Shown: one piece after another, positions 8,145 through 17,812 of the stretch
Layout: each line of letters opens with the position of its first letter
Position numbering within the stretch: the first letter of the stretch is position 1
DNA from: UBA965 sp040396955
GTDB lineage: Bacteria > Chloroflexota > Chloroflexia > Chloroflexales > Roseiflexaceae
Assembly: GCA_040396955.1 (NCBI GenBank)
Contig: JBBAWX010000011.1
Coordinates: forward strand, 1-64,000
Length of the DNA stretch: 64,000 bases
Reading direction: 5' to 3'
Made by a program: the position numbers and the translations under genes
Notes under the pieces: model-generated
Told to the model about the DNA's origin: nothing
The model's database searches: none
Seen by the model: only the letters and a program-made list of their open reading frames with translations

Positions 8145-10613
8145 TAAATCACTGCGCACCACATCGAGTAGATCAGCAATCCGCGAAGAAAGCGGCGGCG
8201 GTGCCGTGGTACCCTCATCGTCTACCGCATATTCGAGTTGCCGTTTGACGATGGCATCGAGTGCGGCACCGCGCGGCAGGCCGTAGTGTTGACGTGCCTG
8301 GCTACAGGCATCACTGACCTGCCGTGCGAACGCCTTTTTCCCTTCACTCAAAACAACTCCAGCAAAAATATCTACCACGTACAACACGTCATTGAGACCA
8401 CCAATCCGCTCGATGACTTTAAAGGCCCGCACCAAGTAAAAACGTGCATCCGCGGCATGATTCGCCAACGCATGCACCGCAGCAATGCGCAAGTGGACGG
8501 CGGCAAGATTTGCGGGTGCATTCAGGTCTTGAAAAATATGCTCAGATTTAATCAGCTCATGACGCGCCATTTCATAGTCACCCATCGCCATGTAGATAAT
8601 CCCACGGTTGGAGTAGGCATCTGCCGCGCCAAATGAGGGCCCTGCTTCAACATAAAAACGAATCGCCGCATCGTTGGACTGTAGCGCTGATTTGATTTCA
8701 CCACCAATCAAATAAATGTAGGCCATCATATCGTGACAACGCGCCAAATAATAGGCACTACCAATGCGTTCAAAGGTCGCCCGAGCCAACATGAGTAGAC
8801 GTTCGGACTCACGCCATCCGATGGCCTGTATGCCGTGCAACGCCATCTCGAGCGCGGCCTTCGCCCAAATCAACGCCAAAGACTGTCGTTCGGCGGTATC
8901 CATGGCCATTTGGAGCGAGCGCACCGTGCTATCGACGATGCCACGATGCCCATAAAAACTCCCCATGGCAAACAAAAGCATGGCGTAGTTGGGATCGGTT
9001 TCTGCCAAATGTGGGAGACAATCTCCCCCCAACGCCAAGATCTCCGCAGTCAATCCATGGCGAATCCAAATAGAACGCCACGCAATGATGCACGAAGCCA
9101 CAAGTGCGTATTCTTTGATTCGTGACACCGCGACAAGTATTTCGTAGATGGCTGTGATTTCGTGTGATTGCAACTGCACCACCTCTGCATGTTGCTCAAG
9201 ATCATCAGGATCAGCAAAAAACGCCACAAACTGCCCAGTCTGAACAAGCAGTTGCTGATAATCGGCGTTTGGGATCCATGCTCGCAAGGTGTGGCGCACA
9301 GCGTCGTGCACCAAATAGCCGTATGGTCGGCGGAGCGACAGCAATTGACGCCGCTCTAGCAACCACAAATTGCTCCGCAGCGTTACTTCGTCGGCAATTG
9401 CCAACAAAGGCCGTAACATCATCAAAAGCGGTAGGCGAACCGGATGCGCCATGATCATCAACAGTTGCATAATCCGTAGCGCTTCGGGTGGTACCCCTGC
9501 GATAAATGTGTGTGGCGGTTCACCAGGCTGGGGTGTGCGCAACTGCATGCCGTTGGCCACCGCAATAATCTGCATGGGGTAACCCTTTGCTTGCGCTATC
9601 GCGGCATCAACTTGCTCGGGAGTCAGATGCTCAGCACTGACCTGTTCGCGGACCCGCCAAAACAAATCACGACTCGCCACAAGATCAAGCGGAGCCAACG
9701 TGATCTCTTCGACATCGGCAATCTGATTACTCAACCCGGCCACCTGCGTGGTCACCACCACGTGCGTTTCATACAACGTGCGTCGGAGTTCTTGCAACAT
9801 TGCCTCGACGGAAAGCCGCGCACTATCGAGCAGATTATCAATGATGACTACCGCCTGCCGCATGCGCGCATGATCACGCACCAACATTTGCCACGTCTCG
9901 TTGCCCCGCGGGCGCAGGTCATATGCTTGACCAATCGCACGATACACGTCCTCATTCCGTACTACATATTCATCGAGATAGACAAAACGCACACGATCAC
10001 GCAACAGTGGCGACAATTGCGCAATCATATGCAACACCACCGCGCTTTTGCCCACACCGGATGGTCCGCTCAGCACCAGGTGCCGTGCAGAAGGAGCGAC
10101 AGGATTCTCCATACATTGTGTGATGAACCGCTGCACCTGCGCCACCTCGTGCTCACGCCCCACTAATGGCATGTCGTTGACAAATTGCCCCAGGAGTTGA
10201 TAGGGGCGCACCGCCTCGCGCCATTCTTCAATGGTGTAGTAGGGCACAAATCGTTGGATGACAGTGATGGGGACCCGCATCAACGCACAGAGTTCCAGGA
10301 GTTCTGTGGCCGGTAATATGTTCGGGCTGACTTTTAAAATCGACTCAAAAACGGCCACTAGTTCTTCAGGACGCGCATTGACCATGCGCTCAGGGCGCGA
10401 CATGAACATATCGTCAAAACGACTTCCTGACAATTTAACCGTTATGTCGCGTTGATTGATACGATCGATCAAGGTTTGTCCTTGCGGAGTCCCCTCGTCT
10501 TTGCCAACTCCCAAATCAACCCCAGCCTCGCTCAAGCGAATTTTGACCTGGTTCATCACCGCAATGACCCGCACTTTACTCGGCAACGGAGGTTTTTTGC
10601 GCAATTTTGCCAT
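8133..10613 (-). CDS. STAND/NB-ARC-type ATPase with C-terminal TPR repeats
   Basis: An 826-residue protein. An N-terminal region of about 160 residues is rich in charged residues and not recognised. A P-loop follows at about 183-191 (GPSGVGKSA), then a hydrophobic Walker B strand ending in IIDNLLDSA near 255, then a winged-helix-like stretch, and TPR-type helical repeats from about 560 to 790 (for example AAVHLRIAAVHALANHAADA and YSNRGIIYMAMGDYEMA). This is the layout of signal-transducing ATPases with numerous domains, which oligomerise when a ligand binds. Such proteins act as regulators or in antiviral defence; no effector nuclease or protease domain is visible, so a regulatory or scaffold role is the safer reading. 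The ATG at 10613 follows GGGGTGG; an in-frame ATG at 10658 lacks a ribosome site. It stands alone, convergent with selA. Confidence 0.8.
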   Translation of the reverse strand: MAKLRKKPPLPSKVRVIAVMNQVKIRLSEAGVDLGVGKDEGTPQGQTLIDRINQRDITVKLSGSRFDDMFMSRPERMVNARPEELVAVFESILKVSPNILPATELLELCALMRVPITVIQRFVPYYTIEEWREAVRPYQLLGQFVNDMPLVGREHEVAQVQRFITQCMENPVAPSARHLVLSGPSGVGKSAVVLHMIAQLSPLLRDRVRFVYLDEYVVRNEDVYRAIGQAYDLRPRGNETWQMLVRDHARMRQAVVIIDNLLDSARLSVEAMLQELRRTLYETHVVVTTQVAGLSNQIADVEEITLAPLDLVASRDLFWRVREQVSAEHLTPEQVDAAIAQAKGYPMQIIAVANGMQLRTPQPGEPPHTFIAGVPPEALRIMQLLMIMAHPVRLPLLMMLRPLLAIADEVTLRSNLWLLERRQLLSLRRPYGYLVHDAVRHTLRAWIPNADYQQLLVQTGQFVAFFADPDDLEQHAEVVQLQSHEITAIYEILVAVSRIKEYALVASCIIAWRSIWIRHGLTAEILALGGDCLPHLAETDPNYAMLLFAMGSFYGHRGIVDSTVRSLQMAMDTAERQSLALIWAKAALEMALHGIQAIGWRESERLLMLARATFERIGSAYYLARCHDMMAYIYLIGGEIKSALQSNDAAIRFYVEAGPSFGAADAYSNRGIIYMAMGDYEMARHELIKSEHIFQDLNAPANLAAVHLRIAAVHALANHAADARFYLVRAFKVIERIGGLNDVLYVVDIFAGVVLSEGKKAFARQVSDACSQARQHYGLPRGAALDAIVKRQLEYAVDDEGTTAPPPLSSRIADLLDVVRSDLLGR

Positions 10614-10715
10614 GTTCCACCCCTTGATACTTTCAAATACTCCCCCTTTTTTCACCATAGCACGAAGCTTTGCATTTTTGTTTGTTATTTTTTACAAACG
10701 CATGTTTTTGCGTGT

Positions 10716-11405
10716 TTATGTCAGAAAGCGCTCTTGTGTGGGTGCTTTCACCCCCAATGCACGGAGCGTCAGGTCGACTATTTCGCGGCGCCCGGTCGAT
10801 GTATGAGCAAAATCAAGCTCATCCGTGGGCACCGTCAACACGGGGCAACGCTCAAAGCGGCGAATCCACTCGTCGTAGCGTTGATTGAGGCGCCGTAGGT
10901 AGGCTGGCGGGATGTTCATTTCACTGGGGCGTGCCCGCTCTGCAATCCGCGCTTGCAACGTCTCAATTGAGGCCTGCAAATAGATCAACAGCGTCGGGGG
11001 CTGGATGCGTTGTACCAGTGTGGTATACAACCGCCGATAGGTGCGAAAGTCACGTTGTGAGAGGATGTTTTCTTCGAGCAGACCTTTGACAAAAATCTCG
11101 TAATCCTCGTACATACTCCGGTCTTCGATGACGGATCCCGGCGTATCAGCGATTTCGAGGTGTTGTTCGTAGCGCTGGGTCAAAAACCAAATTTGACTGT
11201 GGAACCCCCAGCGCTCACGATCGCGGTAATAGTCGTCGAGATACGGATGATCGGTCACCAGCTCGTAGTAGGGTTGCCAGCGCAGTTCTTCGGCCAAAAT
11301 GCCCACCAGAGTACTTTTGCCGACCCCAATGTTGCCGGCAATCGACACATGCATGCGACGCATGGGCAGGGCATCTCCTGGCTCTTGTGCTTTAATCATC
11401 GACAT
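10716..11405 (-). CDS. Deoxynucleoside kinase (dGK/dCK-type)
   Basis: A 229-residue kinase of the deoxyguanosine/deoxyadenosine kinase family, salvaging deoxynucleosides with ATP in the cytoplasm. The P-loop is at residues 24-32 (GNIGVGKST). The sequence EDRSMYEDYEIF carries the D-R-S substrate-binding motif, and AERARPSEMNIPPAYLRRLN is the lid region, followed by LNQRYDEWI. Length fits. The start at 11405 lies two bases after the MATE stop, so the two genes are probably co-transcribed. It could prefer dG, dA or dC; sequence alone does not decide. Confidence 0.88.
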   Translation of the reverse strand: MSMIKAQEPGDALPMRRMHVSIAGNIGVGKSTLVGILAEELRWQPYYELVTDHPYLDDYYRDRERWGFHSQIWFLTQRYEQHLEIADTPGSVIEDRSMYEDYEIFVKGLLEENILSQRDFRTYRRLYTTLVQRIQPPTLLIYLQASIETLQARIAERARPSEMNIPPAYLRRLNQRYDEWIRRFERCPVLTVPTDELDFAHTSTGRREIVDLTLRALGVKAPTQERFLT

Positions 11406-11407
11406 GA

Positions 11408-12769
11408 CTACACCACCGTACTCCGCCACTGCCCCTGACGAAAGCGCCAATAGGCCAGCAACGACTGAACAATAAAATCAACTCCCATCGCAACCCACAC
11501 GCCGTTCAATCCACCACCGGTGCGCAACAGCAGATACGAAATCGGCAAGCGCATCCCCCAGGTACTGATAATCTTGGTGTACAAGGGCCACTTGGTATCA
11601 CCAGCTCCTCGGAGTGCTCCCGATAAGACGAAATTTGCGCCCATGGCAATTTGGAAGGCGCCGGCAATTTGTAGTGGCACCATGCCAATGGTTACCACAT
11701 CCATGTCGTGTACAAAGAGCCCGAGCAACCACGCCGGCCACACTATCATGATCAGCCCCAGCGCCCCCATAATCAGCGCGGTTTGGCGCAACGCCTCGTA
11801 GGTGGCTGCTTGGGCTTCATCGGGGTCTTTGGCTCCCAATCCTTGGCCGACTAGTGCCGAGGCAGCAATGCCATAGCCCCACCCCGGCAGAAACGACAAC
11901 GATTCAATGCGAATGACCAAGTTGTGTGCGGCGTAGGCGGCGGTACCTAGCTGGGTAATCATGCCGAGGAAGATGATTAACGCGCCTTGGAAGACCATTT
12001 GCTCACCAGCAAAGGGCAGGCCGACACGCACAATGCGCTGAATCATCTCACGATCTGGCCAGAGCGCACGGTTGAGGATCAAACCGGCACGCCCGCGCAA
12101 CAGCATGATAATCACCACCACGGCCCCCACGGTGCGGGCGGTGGCCGCGCCAATGGCAGCCCCCACTACGCCGAGCGGAGCGATTCCGAACGCACCGCCA
12201 ATCAGGAGATAGGAGATGACCACATTTATGATGTTGACTCCGATCATGATGTAGAGTGGAGTTTTGGTATCACCTGCGCCACGGAGCGACGCCATTCCCA
12301 CCATGCTTATCGCGGTCGGCACAAAGGCATACCCGAGAATGCGTAAAAAATCAGCACCTAGTTGTGTCACCTGTGGGTTGGCACCGTAGACTGACATCAC
12401 CGGCTCGGCAAAGACCACCGCACATCCCCCCATCACCGTCCCAAAGACGAGTGCCAAAAGCAACCCCTGACGGAGCGCTCCATTGCCGAGCGCGGCATCA
12501 TTTGCGCCCTTGGCGCGGGCAGTGAGGGCGGTACACCCAGTGCCCGTGGCCATGAAGAGCAGTGTCATTGTCCAGAACATTTCACTTGCGAGGCCAGTGG
12601 CAGCCAAAGCTGTGGCACTGCCGTACCCCAACGCCGCAGCGGCGGCGAGTGGTAAACGCCCGACCAAGACCACATCCATCAAGCCGACCAGTGTATTGAG
12701 CACCTGCTCACTTACCGCTGGCATTGCCAACCGAAACACGCGTTGCTGCCGTTGCACCGTTGCCGTCAT
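11408..12769 (-). CDS. MATE-family multidrug/metabolite efflux transporter
   Basis: A 453-residue integral membrane protein with about 12 hydrophobic helices in two homologous halves. MATE features are AMPAVSEQVLNTLVGLMDVVLVG at the start, ALVGQGLGAKDPDEA in the second half, and SGALRGAGDTKWPLY mirrored by ASLRGAGDTKTPLY in the first half. It should export cationic or aromatic compounds using a Na+ or H+ gradient. The start is uncertain: ATG 12769 gives the usual length, while ATG 12796 and GTG 12829 are also in frame. It shares the 12770-12932 intergenic region with the divergent SOS-box gene and overlaps functionally with nothing obvious downstream except the kinase. Confidence 0.9.
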   Translation of the reverse strand: MTATVQRQQRVFRLAMPAVSEQVLNTLVGLMDVVLVGRLPLAAAAALGYGSATALAATGLASEMFWTMTLLFMATGTGCTALTARAKGANDAALGNGALRQGLLLALVFGTVMGGCAVVFAEPVMSVYGANPQVTQLGADFLRILGYAFVPTAISMVGMASLRGAGDTKTPLYIMIGVNIINVVISYLLIGGAFGIAPLGVVGAAIGAATARTVGAVVVIIMLLRGRAGLILNRALWPDREMIQRIVRVGLPFAGEQMVFQGALIIFLGMITQLGTAAYAAHNLVIRIESLSFLPGWGYGIAASALVGQGLGAKDPDEAQAATYEALRQTALIMGALGLIMIVWPAWLLGLFVHDMDVVTIGMVPLQIAGAFQIAMGANFVLSGALRGAGDTKWPLYTKIISTWGMRLPISYLLLRTGGGLNGVWVAMGVDFIVQSLLAYWRFRQGQWRSTVV

Positions 12770-12850
12770 GCCTGTATCCCTGCTTCCAATGATCATTGCG
12801 GCGGTCTCAACCCCTGTATCACCCCGCACCCAAATTCCTCAAATTCCCAC

Positions 12851-12879
12851 TTGACACTGAACAAATGTTCGTATATAGT
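12851..12879 (+). promoter_or_regulatory. Near-consensus sigma70 promoter
   Basis: TTGACA at 12851-12856, a 17-bp spacer and TATAGT at 12874-12879 make one of the best promoters in the window. Transcription would start near 12886, leaving a leader of about 47 bases before the ATG at 12933. Confidence 0.85.
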
Positions 12880-12906
12880 TAGCACAGATGTTCCGAACAT
12901 ATGTAC
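12859..12906 (+). promoter_or_regulatory. Two LexA/SOS-type operator boxes over the promoter
   Basis: GAACAAATGTTC at 12859-12870 lies between -35 and -10 and fits the Gram-positive-type LexA core GAACRNRYGTTC completely. CGAACATATGTACC at 12894-12907 differs from the same 14-base consensus at one position and lies just after the predicted start of transcription. Two boxes flanking the start site is a classic repression layout. That LexA binds here is inference. Confidence 0.7.
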
Positions 12907-12932
12907 CACACTTCAAACACGAGGAGGACACC

Positions 12933-13478
12933 ATGGCTGTTCGCACACAAGAAATGCGCAATCCCACCATGCGTTTAGCTCGTCCGAAACAGAGCGCCAT
13001 TTGGTTACGGCGACTGCAGATGCCATACATTTCGTTCAACCCATTGTACATTGCTGGCGCACTTTTGTCTGCCATTGCGTTGTATTTCGTCTTGAGCGGA
13101 GTCGTACAGTGGGGGCTTCAGCGGTACGACGACGTCCGCTACGGCACGACGCGCACGTTCCACACCGATGCCGTCATCGGCATTGAGGACTCCATCCTTA
13201 ATCCGACCCATTTTGTCGCCATGAACTTGAACCGCCAGGTGGTCATCATGCAGATTCCTGGTGGCGACACCGGCAAGACGCGGGTCATCAACGGGCCATA
13301 CCTCTTTGGTGCCGACGAGGATCGGACCCCAGTTCTGCTTGATTTTCGCGATGTCAATGGTGATCAACTAACCGACATGATTGTGAATGTCAAGAACGAA
13401 GCACTCGTCTATCTCAACCGTGGCGACCGGCTCGGGCTCATGTCACCCGAGGAGCGCGCCTCCATCACCCTCGAATAG
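12933..13478 (+). CDS. Small single-pass membrane protein of unknown function, putatively SOS-regulated
   Basis: A 181-residue protein with a strong GAGGAGG ribosome site six bases before the ATG. Residues 1-39 are basic and polar, and residues about 40-60 form one membrane helix (LYIAGALLSAIALYFVLSGV). An external or periplasmic domain follows. Near the C-terminus, DVNGDQLTDMIVNV resembles the D-x-N-x-D calcium-loop motif of FG-GAP/VCBS repeats. No enzyme signature is seen and I do not recognise the family. The promoter is overlaid by two LexA-like boxes and a strong terminator follows, so it forms a transcription unit on its own. By analogy, several SOS-induced cell-division inhibitors are small single-pass membrane proteins; that role is only a hypothesis here. 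Confidence 0.75.
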   Translation: MAVRTQEMRNPTMRLARPKQSAIWLRRLQMPYISFNPLYIAGALLSAIALYFVLSGVVQWGLQRYDDVRYGTTRTFHTDAVIGIEDSILNPTHFVAMNLNRQVVIMQIPGGDTGKTRVINGPYLFGADEDRTPVLLDFRDVNGDQLTDMIVNVKNEALVYLNRGDRLGLMSPEERASITLE

Positions 13479-13531
13479 CCAAGCGGCGACCGCTACACCC
13501 CGATGGCGGCGTGTTTCCCCCACCCGCCATC

Positions 13532-13576
13532 CCCCCCGCTCTGTTCCCCCCACCAACGGGCAGAGCGGGGGGTTTT
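13532..13576 (+). terminator. Intrinsic terminator
   Basis: CCCCCCGCTCTG pairs perfectly with CAGAGCGGGGGG (13561-13572) and is followed by TTTT. It ends the unit of the small membrane protein. Confidence 0.85.
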
Positions 13577-13645
13577 CGTGGATGCTATGGCGCAGTTTCT
13601 CGTATAATGATGCGCACACCAAACGATGAAAGACAGAACACGCAT

Positions 13646-15487
13646 ATGAGCGAATCGACGTGGCGCACGAGTTGGCAGACATGGATTACCCAGAGCCGTG
13701 AGGCAATCAGCACAATCCCGGCCGCATTTGGCATGGTACGTGCCGCCGATCCCCAGGGAACGGTTATTTTGACCATCAGCACCGTCGTAAATGCGATCAT
13801 GCCGCCAGCCCAAGCCTATGCGGCTGGGCAAATCATCGACAGCGTCACGCACGCCATGCAGACGCACGGCGATCCGTGGCAAGGGCTGATGCAAAGCATG
13901 ACTTGGATAGTCCTTGAGTTTGCGCTTATTACCGTGGGGTTTGCGGTGGCGCAGGCCCGGAGCTTTGCAGAGCACACACTCAATGCGCGCCTAACGCACT
14001 ACATTGCCATGCGCATCATGCACAAAGCCGATGAACTCGATGTGCAGTACTTCGAAGATCCTGCGTTTTATGACAAGCTCCAAAACGCCAAACGGCAGGC
14101 TGAATTCCGCGCCATTTCGCTCGTCACCGGCGTATTCGCCATCATTCAACAGAGCATCACGTTGATTTCGTTCTTGGTGCTTGTCATCGCCTTTGAGCCC
14201 TGGATTGCCTTCATTCTCTTTGGAGCCAGCATCCCCGCGTTTATTGCGCAAGGTCGCTATAGCCGCATGTTTTTCCGCATGCTGACCTGGCGTGCTCCTG
14301 AATTTCGCCAGCTACGCTACCTTGAGGAGCTCCTCACGAGCGACAAGAGTATCCGCGAAGTACGGCTCTTCGGGTTGGCCGATGTGATGATCCAACGCCA
14401 CGAAACGACCTTTCAGACCTACTACGACGAAGATGTGGCCATTGCACGACGGCGATCGTGGATGAGTGTTGGCTGGGGCATTGTCTCCACGTTGAGCTTT
14501 TATGTGGCCTATGCTTGGGTGGTCTGGACGACCATACATGGGCAATTGACCATTGGTGGGTTGACGTTTTATGCGACCATATTGCGACAAAGCCAGAGCA
14601 CCGTGCAAGGGCTGTTTAACAGTGTGAATTGGTTGCTCGAAAACGGGCTCTTTATGACACAGCTGGTGGAGTTTTTCGAATTACAACCGATTATGCGCAA
14701 AAGTGCCCACCCAGTGGCGATGCCCGAGCCGATGCGTGAAGGCATCCGCTTCCACGACGTGTCGTTCCGCTACCCCGAGCATCAACACTGGACACTCCGG
14801 CATGTCGATTTGCACATCCGCGCCGGTGAAACGTTGGCCTTGGTGGGGCTGAATGGGGCAGGCAAGACCACTCTTGTCAAGCTACTCACACGCCTCTATG
14901 ACCCCACCGAGGGTCACATTAGTATTGACGGCATCGACCTCCGCGACATCGACCCGGCCGATTTACATCGGCACATGGGTGTCATCTTCCAGGATTTCGT
15001 GCGCTACCAGATGACTCTCAACGACAACATTGGCTTTGGCAATATCACCGCAATCAACGACGTGGCACGCATTCAACAGGCCGCTGCCCAAGGTGGAGCC
15101 GATGAAATCGCCAATCAACTCAGCCACGGGTATCAGACCACCTTGGGGCGGCAGTTTCAACAGGGGCGTGAGCTCTCAGGTGGACAATGGCAAAAAATCG
15201 CCCTTAGTCGCGCATTCATGCGTGACGGCGGTATTCTCATCCTCGACGAACCAACCGCCGCCCTCGATGCCCAGCACGAGTACGAAGTCTTTCAGCGCTT
15301 TCGCGAGCTGACCGCCGGGCGCACTGCCATCTTGATTTCACACCGCTTTAGTACGGTGCGTATGGCCGACCGCATCGCTGTACTCGAGCACGGCACTCTG
15401 CGTGAAATCGGGAGCCACGACGAACTGATTGCAGCCCAAGGGCTGTATGCCGAGCTCTTCGAAATGCAGGCCCAGGGGTACCGCTAA
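13646..15487 (+). CDS. ABC exporter, fused membrane and ATPase domains
   Basis: A 613-residue half-transporter of the MsbA/multidrug type. Six membrane helices lie in residues 1-330. The nucleotide-binding domain has Walker A GLNGAGKTT at about 401-409, signature LSGGQ at about 510, Walker B ILILDEPTAALD at about 529 and the switch His in LISHR. It would work as a dimer in the cytoplasmic membrane, exporting a lipid, peptide or drug. A TATAAT at 13603-13608 lies 37 bases before the ATG, so it likely has its own promoter. The ATG at 13646 is chosen because it starts the conserved region and matches family length; the open frame reaches back into the terminator. Its stop directly abuts the stop of the convergent DUF2298 gene. 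Confidence 0.9.
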   Translation: MSESTWRTSWQTWITQSREAISTIPAAFGMVRAADPQGTVILTISTVVNAIMPPAQAYAAGQIIDSVTHAMQTHGDPWQGLMQSMTWIVLEFALITVGFAVAQARSFAEHTLNARLTHYIAMRIMHKADELDVQYFEDPAFYDKLQNAKRQAEFRAISLVTGVFAIIQQSITLISFLVLVIAFEPWIAFILFGASIPAFIAQGRYSRMFFRMLTWRAPEFRQLRYLEELLTSDKSIREVRLFGLADVMIQRHETTFQTYYDEDVAIARRRSWMSVGWGIVSTLSFYVAYAWVVWTTIHGQLTIGGLTFYATILRQSQSTVQGLFNSVNWLLENGLFMTQLVEFFELQPIMRKSAHPVAMPEPMREGIRFHDVSFRYPEHQHWTLRHVDLHIRAGETLALVGLNGAGKTTLVKLLTRLYDPTEGHISIDGIDLRDIDPADLHRHMGVIFQDFVRYQMTLNDNIGFGNITAINDVARIQQAAAQGGADEIANQLSHGYQTTLGRQFQQGRELSGGQWQKIALSRAFMRDGGILILDEPTAALDAQHEYEVFQRFRELTAGRTAILISHRFSTVRMADRIAVLEHGTLREIGSHDELIAAQGLYAELFEMQAQGYR

Positions 15488-17803
15488 TTAGGAGCGCACC
15501 TGATAGATGACCACATCCCCTTCGCGGAAGACTTCATCGGCCACCTCAGCGAAGAGTGCCAACCCGGCTTCACCGTAGGTGGCACGTTCGGTTGGTCCCA
15601 CATAGATGTAGCGTACCCGATACTGCTGCAACAGTTGCGTCACCGTGGCGGCATCACCGCTGGTGTACATGATGGCTACATCTTGCTCACGTTGACCAAT
15701 CTGGGCATTTGCTTCGGGGTGGCCACCTCGCCACTGACTCTCGTGGCCTGGCCATCCCATGACGGTTGGGCGGCCGGTGGCAGCCGAAATCGCGCCATAC
15801 CCGCGCCCCTCGATGTCATATGATCCACCAACCGCTTCGAGGACAACTGCACCAGCGGGGGCGTTGGCACGCAACCAGGCCACCGATGCACTACCGCCCG
15901 GCGCCCAATCACGCGGCGTCCGCCCCGCCAGCGACCAGCTACTCCCACTACCAGGCACCCCACCCAGCGTGGCCGCTGGGTAGACAAGCGCGGCACCGAG
16001 GATCGGCAACACGACCCCCAACAACACCCAGCGCATGCGCGATGACGCAACCGACCACAACCACCAGGTGGCCACCACCGCAACCATACCCCACAGCACC
16101 CAGACCTGGTAATAAAACTTGAACACGGTGTTCATGCGACTACTAAAAACATCTCTGATGAACACGACATCAACGGCGACGAGGAGCAGAGCGGCCAGAG
16201 CGGCCATCCCCAACCAAAGCGTCTGTGCCGGAGTCACCGTGGCGCGCCGGAAGGCAATATGCAACAACAGCGCCGCCAATGGCAGTGCAAACACGGTGGC
16301 AAACCCACCGAAAGCTCCGACCACTGCAACGATGCCCGTCACCCCGTACAAACGACGCTCAATGGGTGTGTCACACAGCTGCCACGCCATCAAAAAAATC
16401 GGAGTGAGAAAGAGTCCAAACATGACCACAAGTCCGTGAAATTCGGTCTGCGCAGGAGCAACGCCAAAGTAGCGCGACACCGTGGCCAACAGTGGGATCG
16501 TGGTTAACGGCTCCAGGCTCCCAACCAGCGAGTAAAAACTCCCGTGAAAGGGAAGATACCACAGGTACGAGGCCACCACCACGAGCACACTCTCTTGGAG
16601 CAAGGCCCGCCAACCGCGACCGTGGCGCACTGACGACCAGACGATGGCCGCCACATAGAGGAACAAATATGTCGGGTAATCCCAGCTGTTGAGCGGGTAG
16701 AGCATGCCGATGAGCAGAGCAGGAAGCACCCAAGGCACAGCAGGCAAACTGGCACGTCGCAACGCAAACGCCACCAACAGCACCCCATACGGCAGTGCCA
16801 TCACGTGCGGATGCATGTCGCCGAGCCAATACGAAAAAAACGGAAACTCGGTGATGGCGTAGCGCCGCTCCGTCCTGCCAGCGTCTATGGGGATATCGTC
16901 CCATACCGCCCGTGACGGATTCCACCAGTTGAACTCGGCCCACATGTCGCGCGGGGTTGCCGTGGTCATGCCATCGAAATCCCACCCTCGGAAGGGCTGA
17001 CTCAGCTCGAGTGGTGTGCGGGTGGTCACGCCGTTGATGAGTGCACGCCCCACATCACGACCCTGCAGTGCCAGTACTTCAGGAAAACCAGCCACCACCT
17101 GCACAAAACCACCCAAATTGCCAGCCACCAAGATAACAACGACCGCCGAGACTGCCACTGCCCAATCAGGGCCGTGCCAACGCTCAGCCACCAATAACCG
17201 CACCATGCTCACCACCACGGCCGCAATCGCCACCGCAGCGAGCCCGGCACTCGTTGCCAACGCCAAGTTGTACGCCACCGCTGGGTCGGCGACTGTTAGC
17301 GTCACCGGAATTGCCGCCAGCACATAGCCAAAGTAGTAGTAGTTGATAGGAAAACCCGCCATCCACGGGTCAAGTGGAGGAAAGCTCGGACTCTGCAACA
17401 CGCTCTGCAAAAATGCAAAGTCCATGGGACGCTCCGTACCCCACGGATCCGGATTATGGCCACGAATATAGACCACCATGGCGAAGCCGAAGACAAACAT
17501 CACCTCGCTGACCGCCAAGGCACGCCAATGTGCCTTGAGCCATGCACGATCGATGCCGCCACACAAGCGCCATCCAAGCCCTGCAATAATCAGCATACTG
17601 ACCAACACGGTGCCACCACTGAAGGGCAAAATCCCCAACATGGCCACACTCCAGGCAAGTACCCCGACCAGGGCCACCCCCAAGAGGCGAGCCATGCCCA
17701 ACATGGCGGCGGGGAGCGTTGCAAACACGTACTTGGCCCATGGCAGTCCAACGACTCCAAGCAGGAACATGACCGCCCAATGTAGTACCACATCGCCTAT
17801 CAT
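15488..17803 (-). CDS. DUF2298 (YYY) multi-pass membrane protein
   Basis: A 771-residue polytopic protein of the DUF2298 family, common in Chloroflexota. Diagnostic blocks in order: PINYYYFGYVLAA near residue 155 (the YYY motif), EFPFFSYWLGDMHPHVMALP near 320, SRMNTVFKFYYQVWV near 555, PTVMGWPGHESQW near 680 and YIYVGPTERATYG near 735. The acidic/His-rich G-D-M-H-P-H block and many helices recall GT-C membrane glycosyltransferases, but activity is unproven. Nine bases separate it from the giant upstream gene, whose product contains two more copies of the same module, so they form one operon. Confidence 0.88.
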   Translation of the reverse strand: MIGDVVLHWAVMFLLGVVGLPWAKYVFATLPAAMLGMARLLGVALVGVLAWSVAMLGILPFSGGTVLVSMLIIAGLGWRLCGGIDRAWLKAHWRALAVSEVMFVFGFAMVVYIRGHNPDPWGTERPMDFAFLQSVLQSPSFPPLDPWMAGFPINYYYFGYVLAAIPVTLTVADPAVAYNLALATSAGLAAVAIAAVVVSMVRLLVAERWHGPDWAVAVSAVVVILVAGNLGGFVQVVAGFPEVLALQGRDVGRALINGVTTRTPLELSQPFRGWDFDGMTTATPRDMWAEFNWWNPSRAVWDDIPIDAGRTERRYAITEFPFFSYWLGDMHPHVMALPYGVLLVAFALRRASLPAVPWVLPALLIGMLYPLNSWDYPTYLFLYVAAIVWSSVRHGRGWRALLQESVLVVVASYLWYLPFHGSFYSLVGSLEPLTTIPLLATVSRYFGVAPAQTEFHGLVVMFGLFLTPIFLMAWQLCDTPIERRLYGVTGIVAVVGAFGGFATVFALPLAALLLHIAFRRATVTPAQTLWLGMAALAALLLVAVDVVFIRDVFSSRMNTVFKFYYQVWVLWGMVAVVATWWLWSVASSRMRWVLLGVVLPILGAALVYPAATLGGVPGSGSSWSLAGRTPRDWAPGGSASVAWLRANAPAGAVVLEAVGGSYDIEGRGYGAISAATGRPTVMGWPGHESQWRGGHPEANAQIGQREQDVAIMYTSGDAATVTQLLQQYRVRYIYVGPTERATYGEAGLALFAEVADEVFREGDVVIYQVRS

Positions 17804-17812
17804 GACTGCTCC

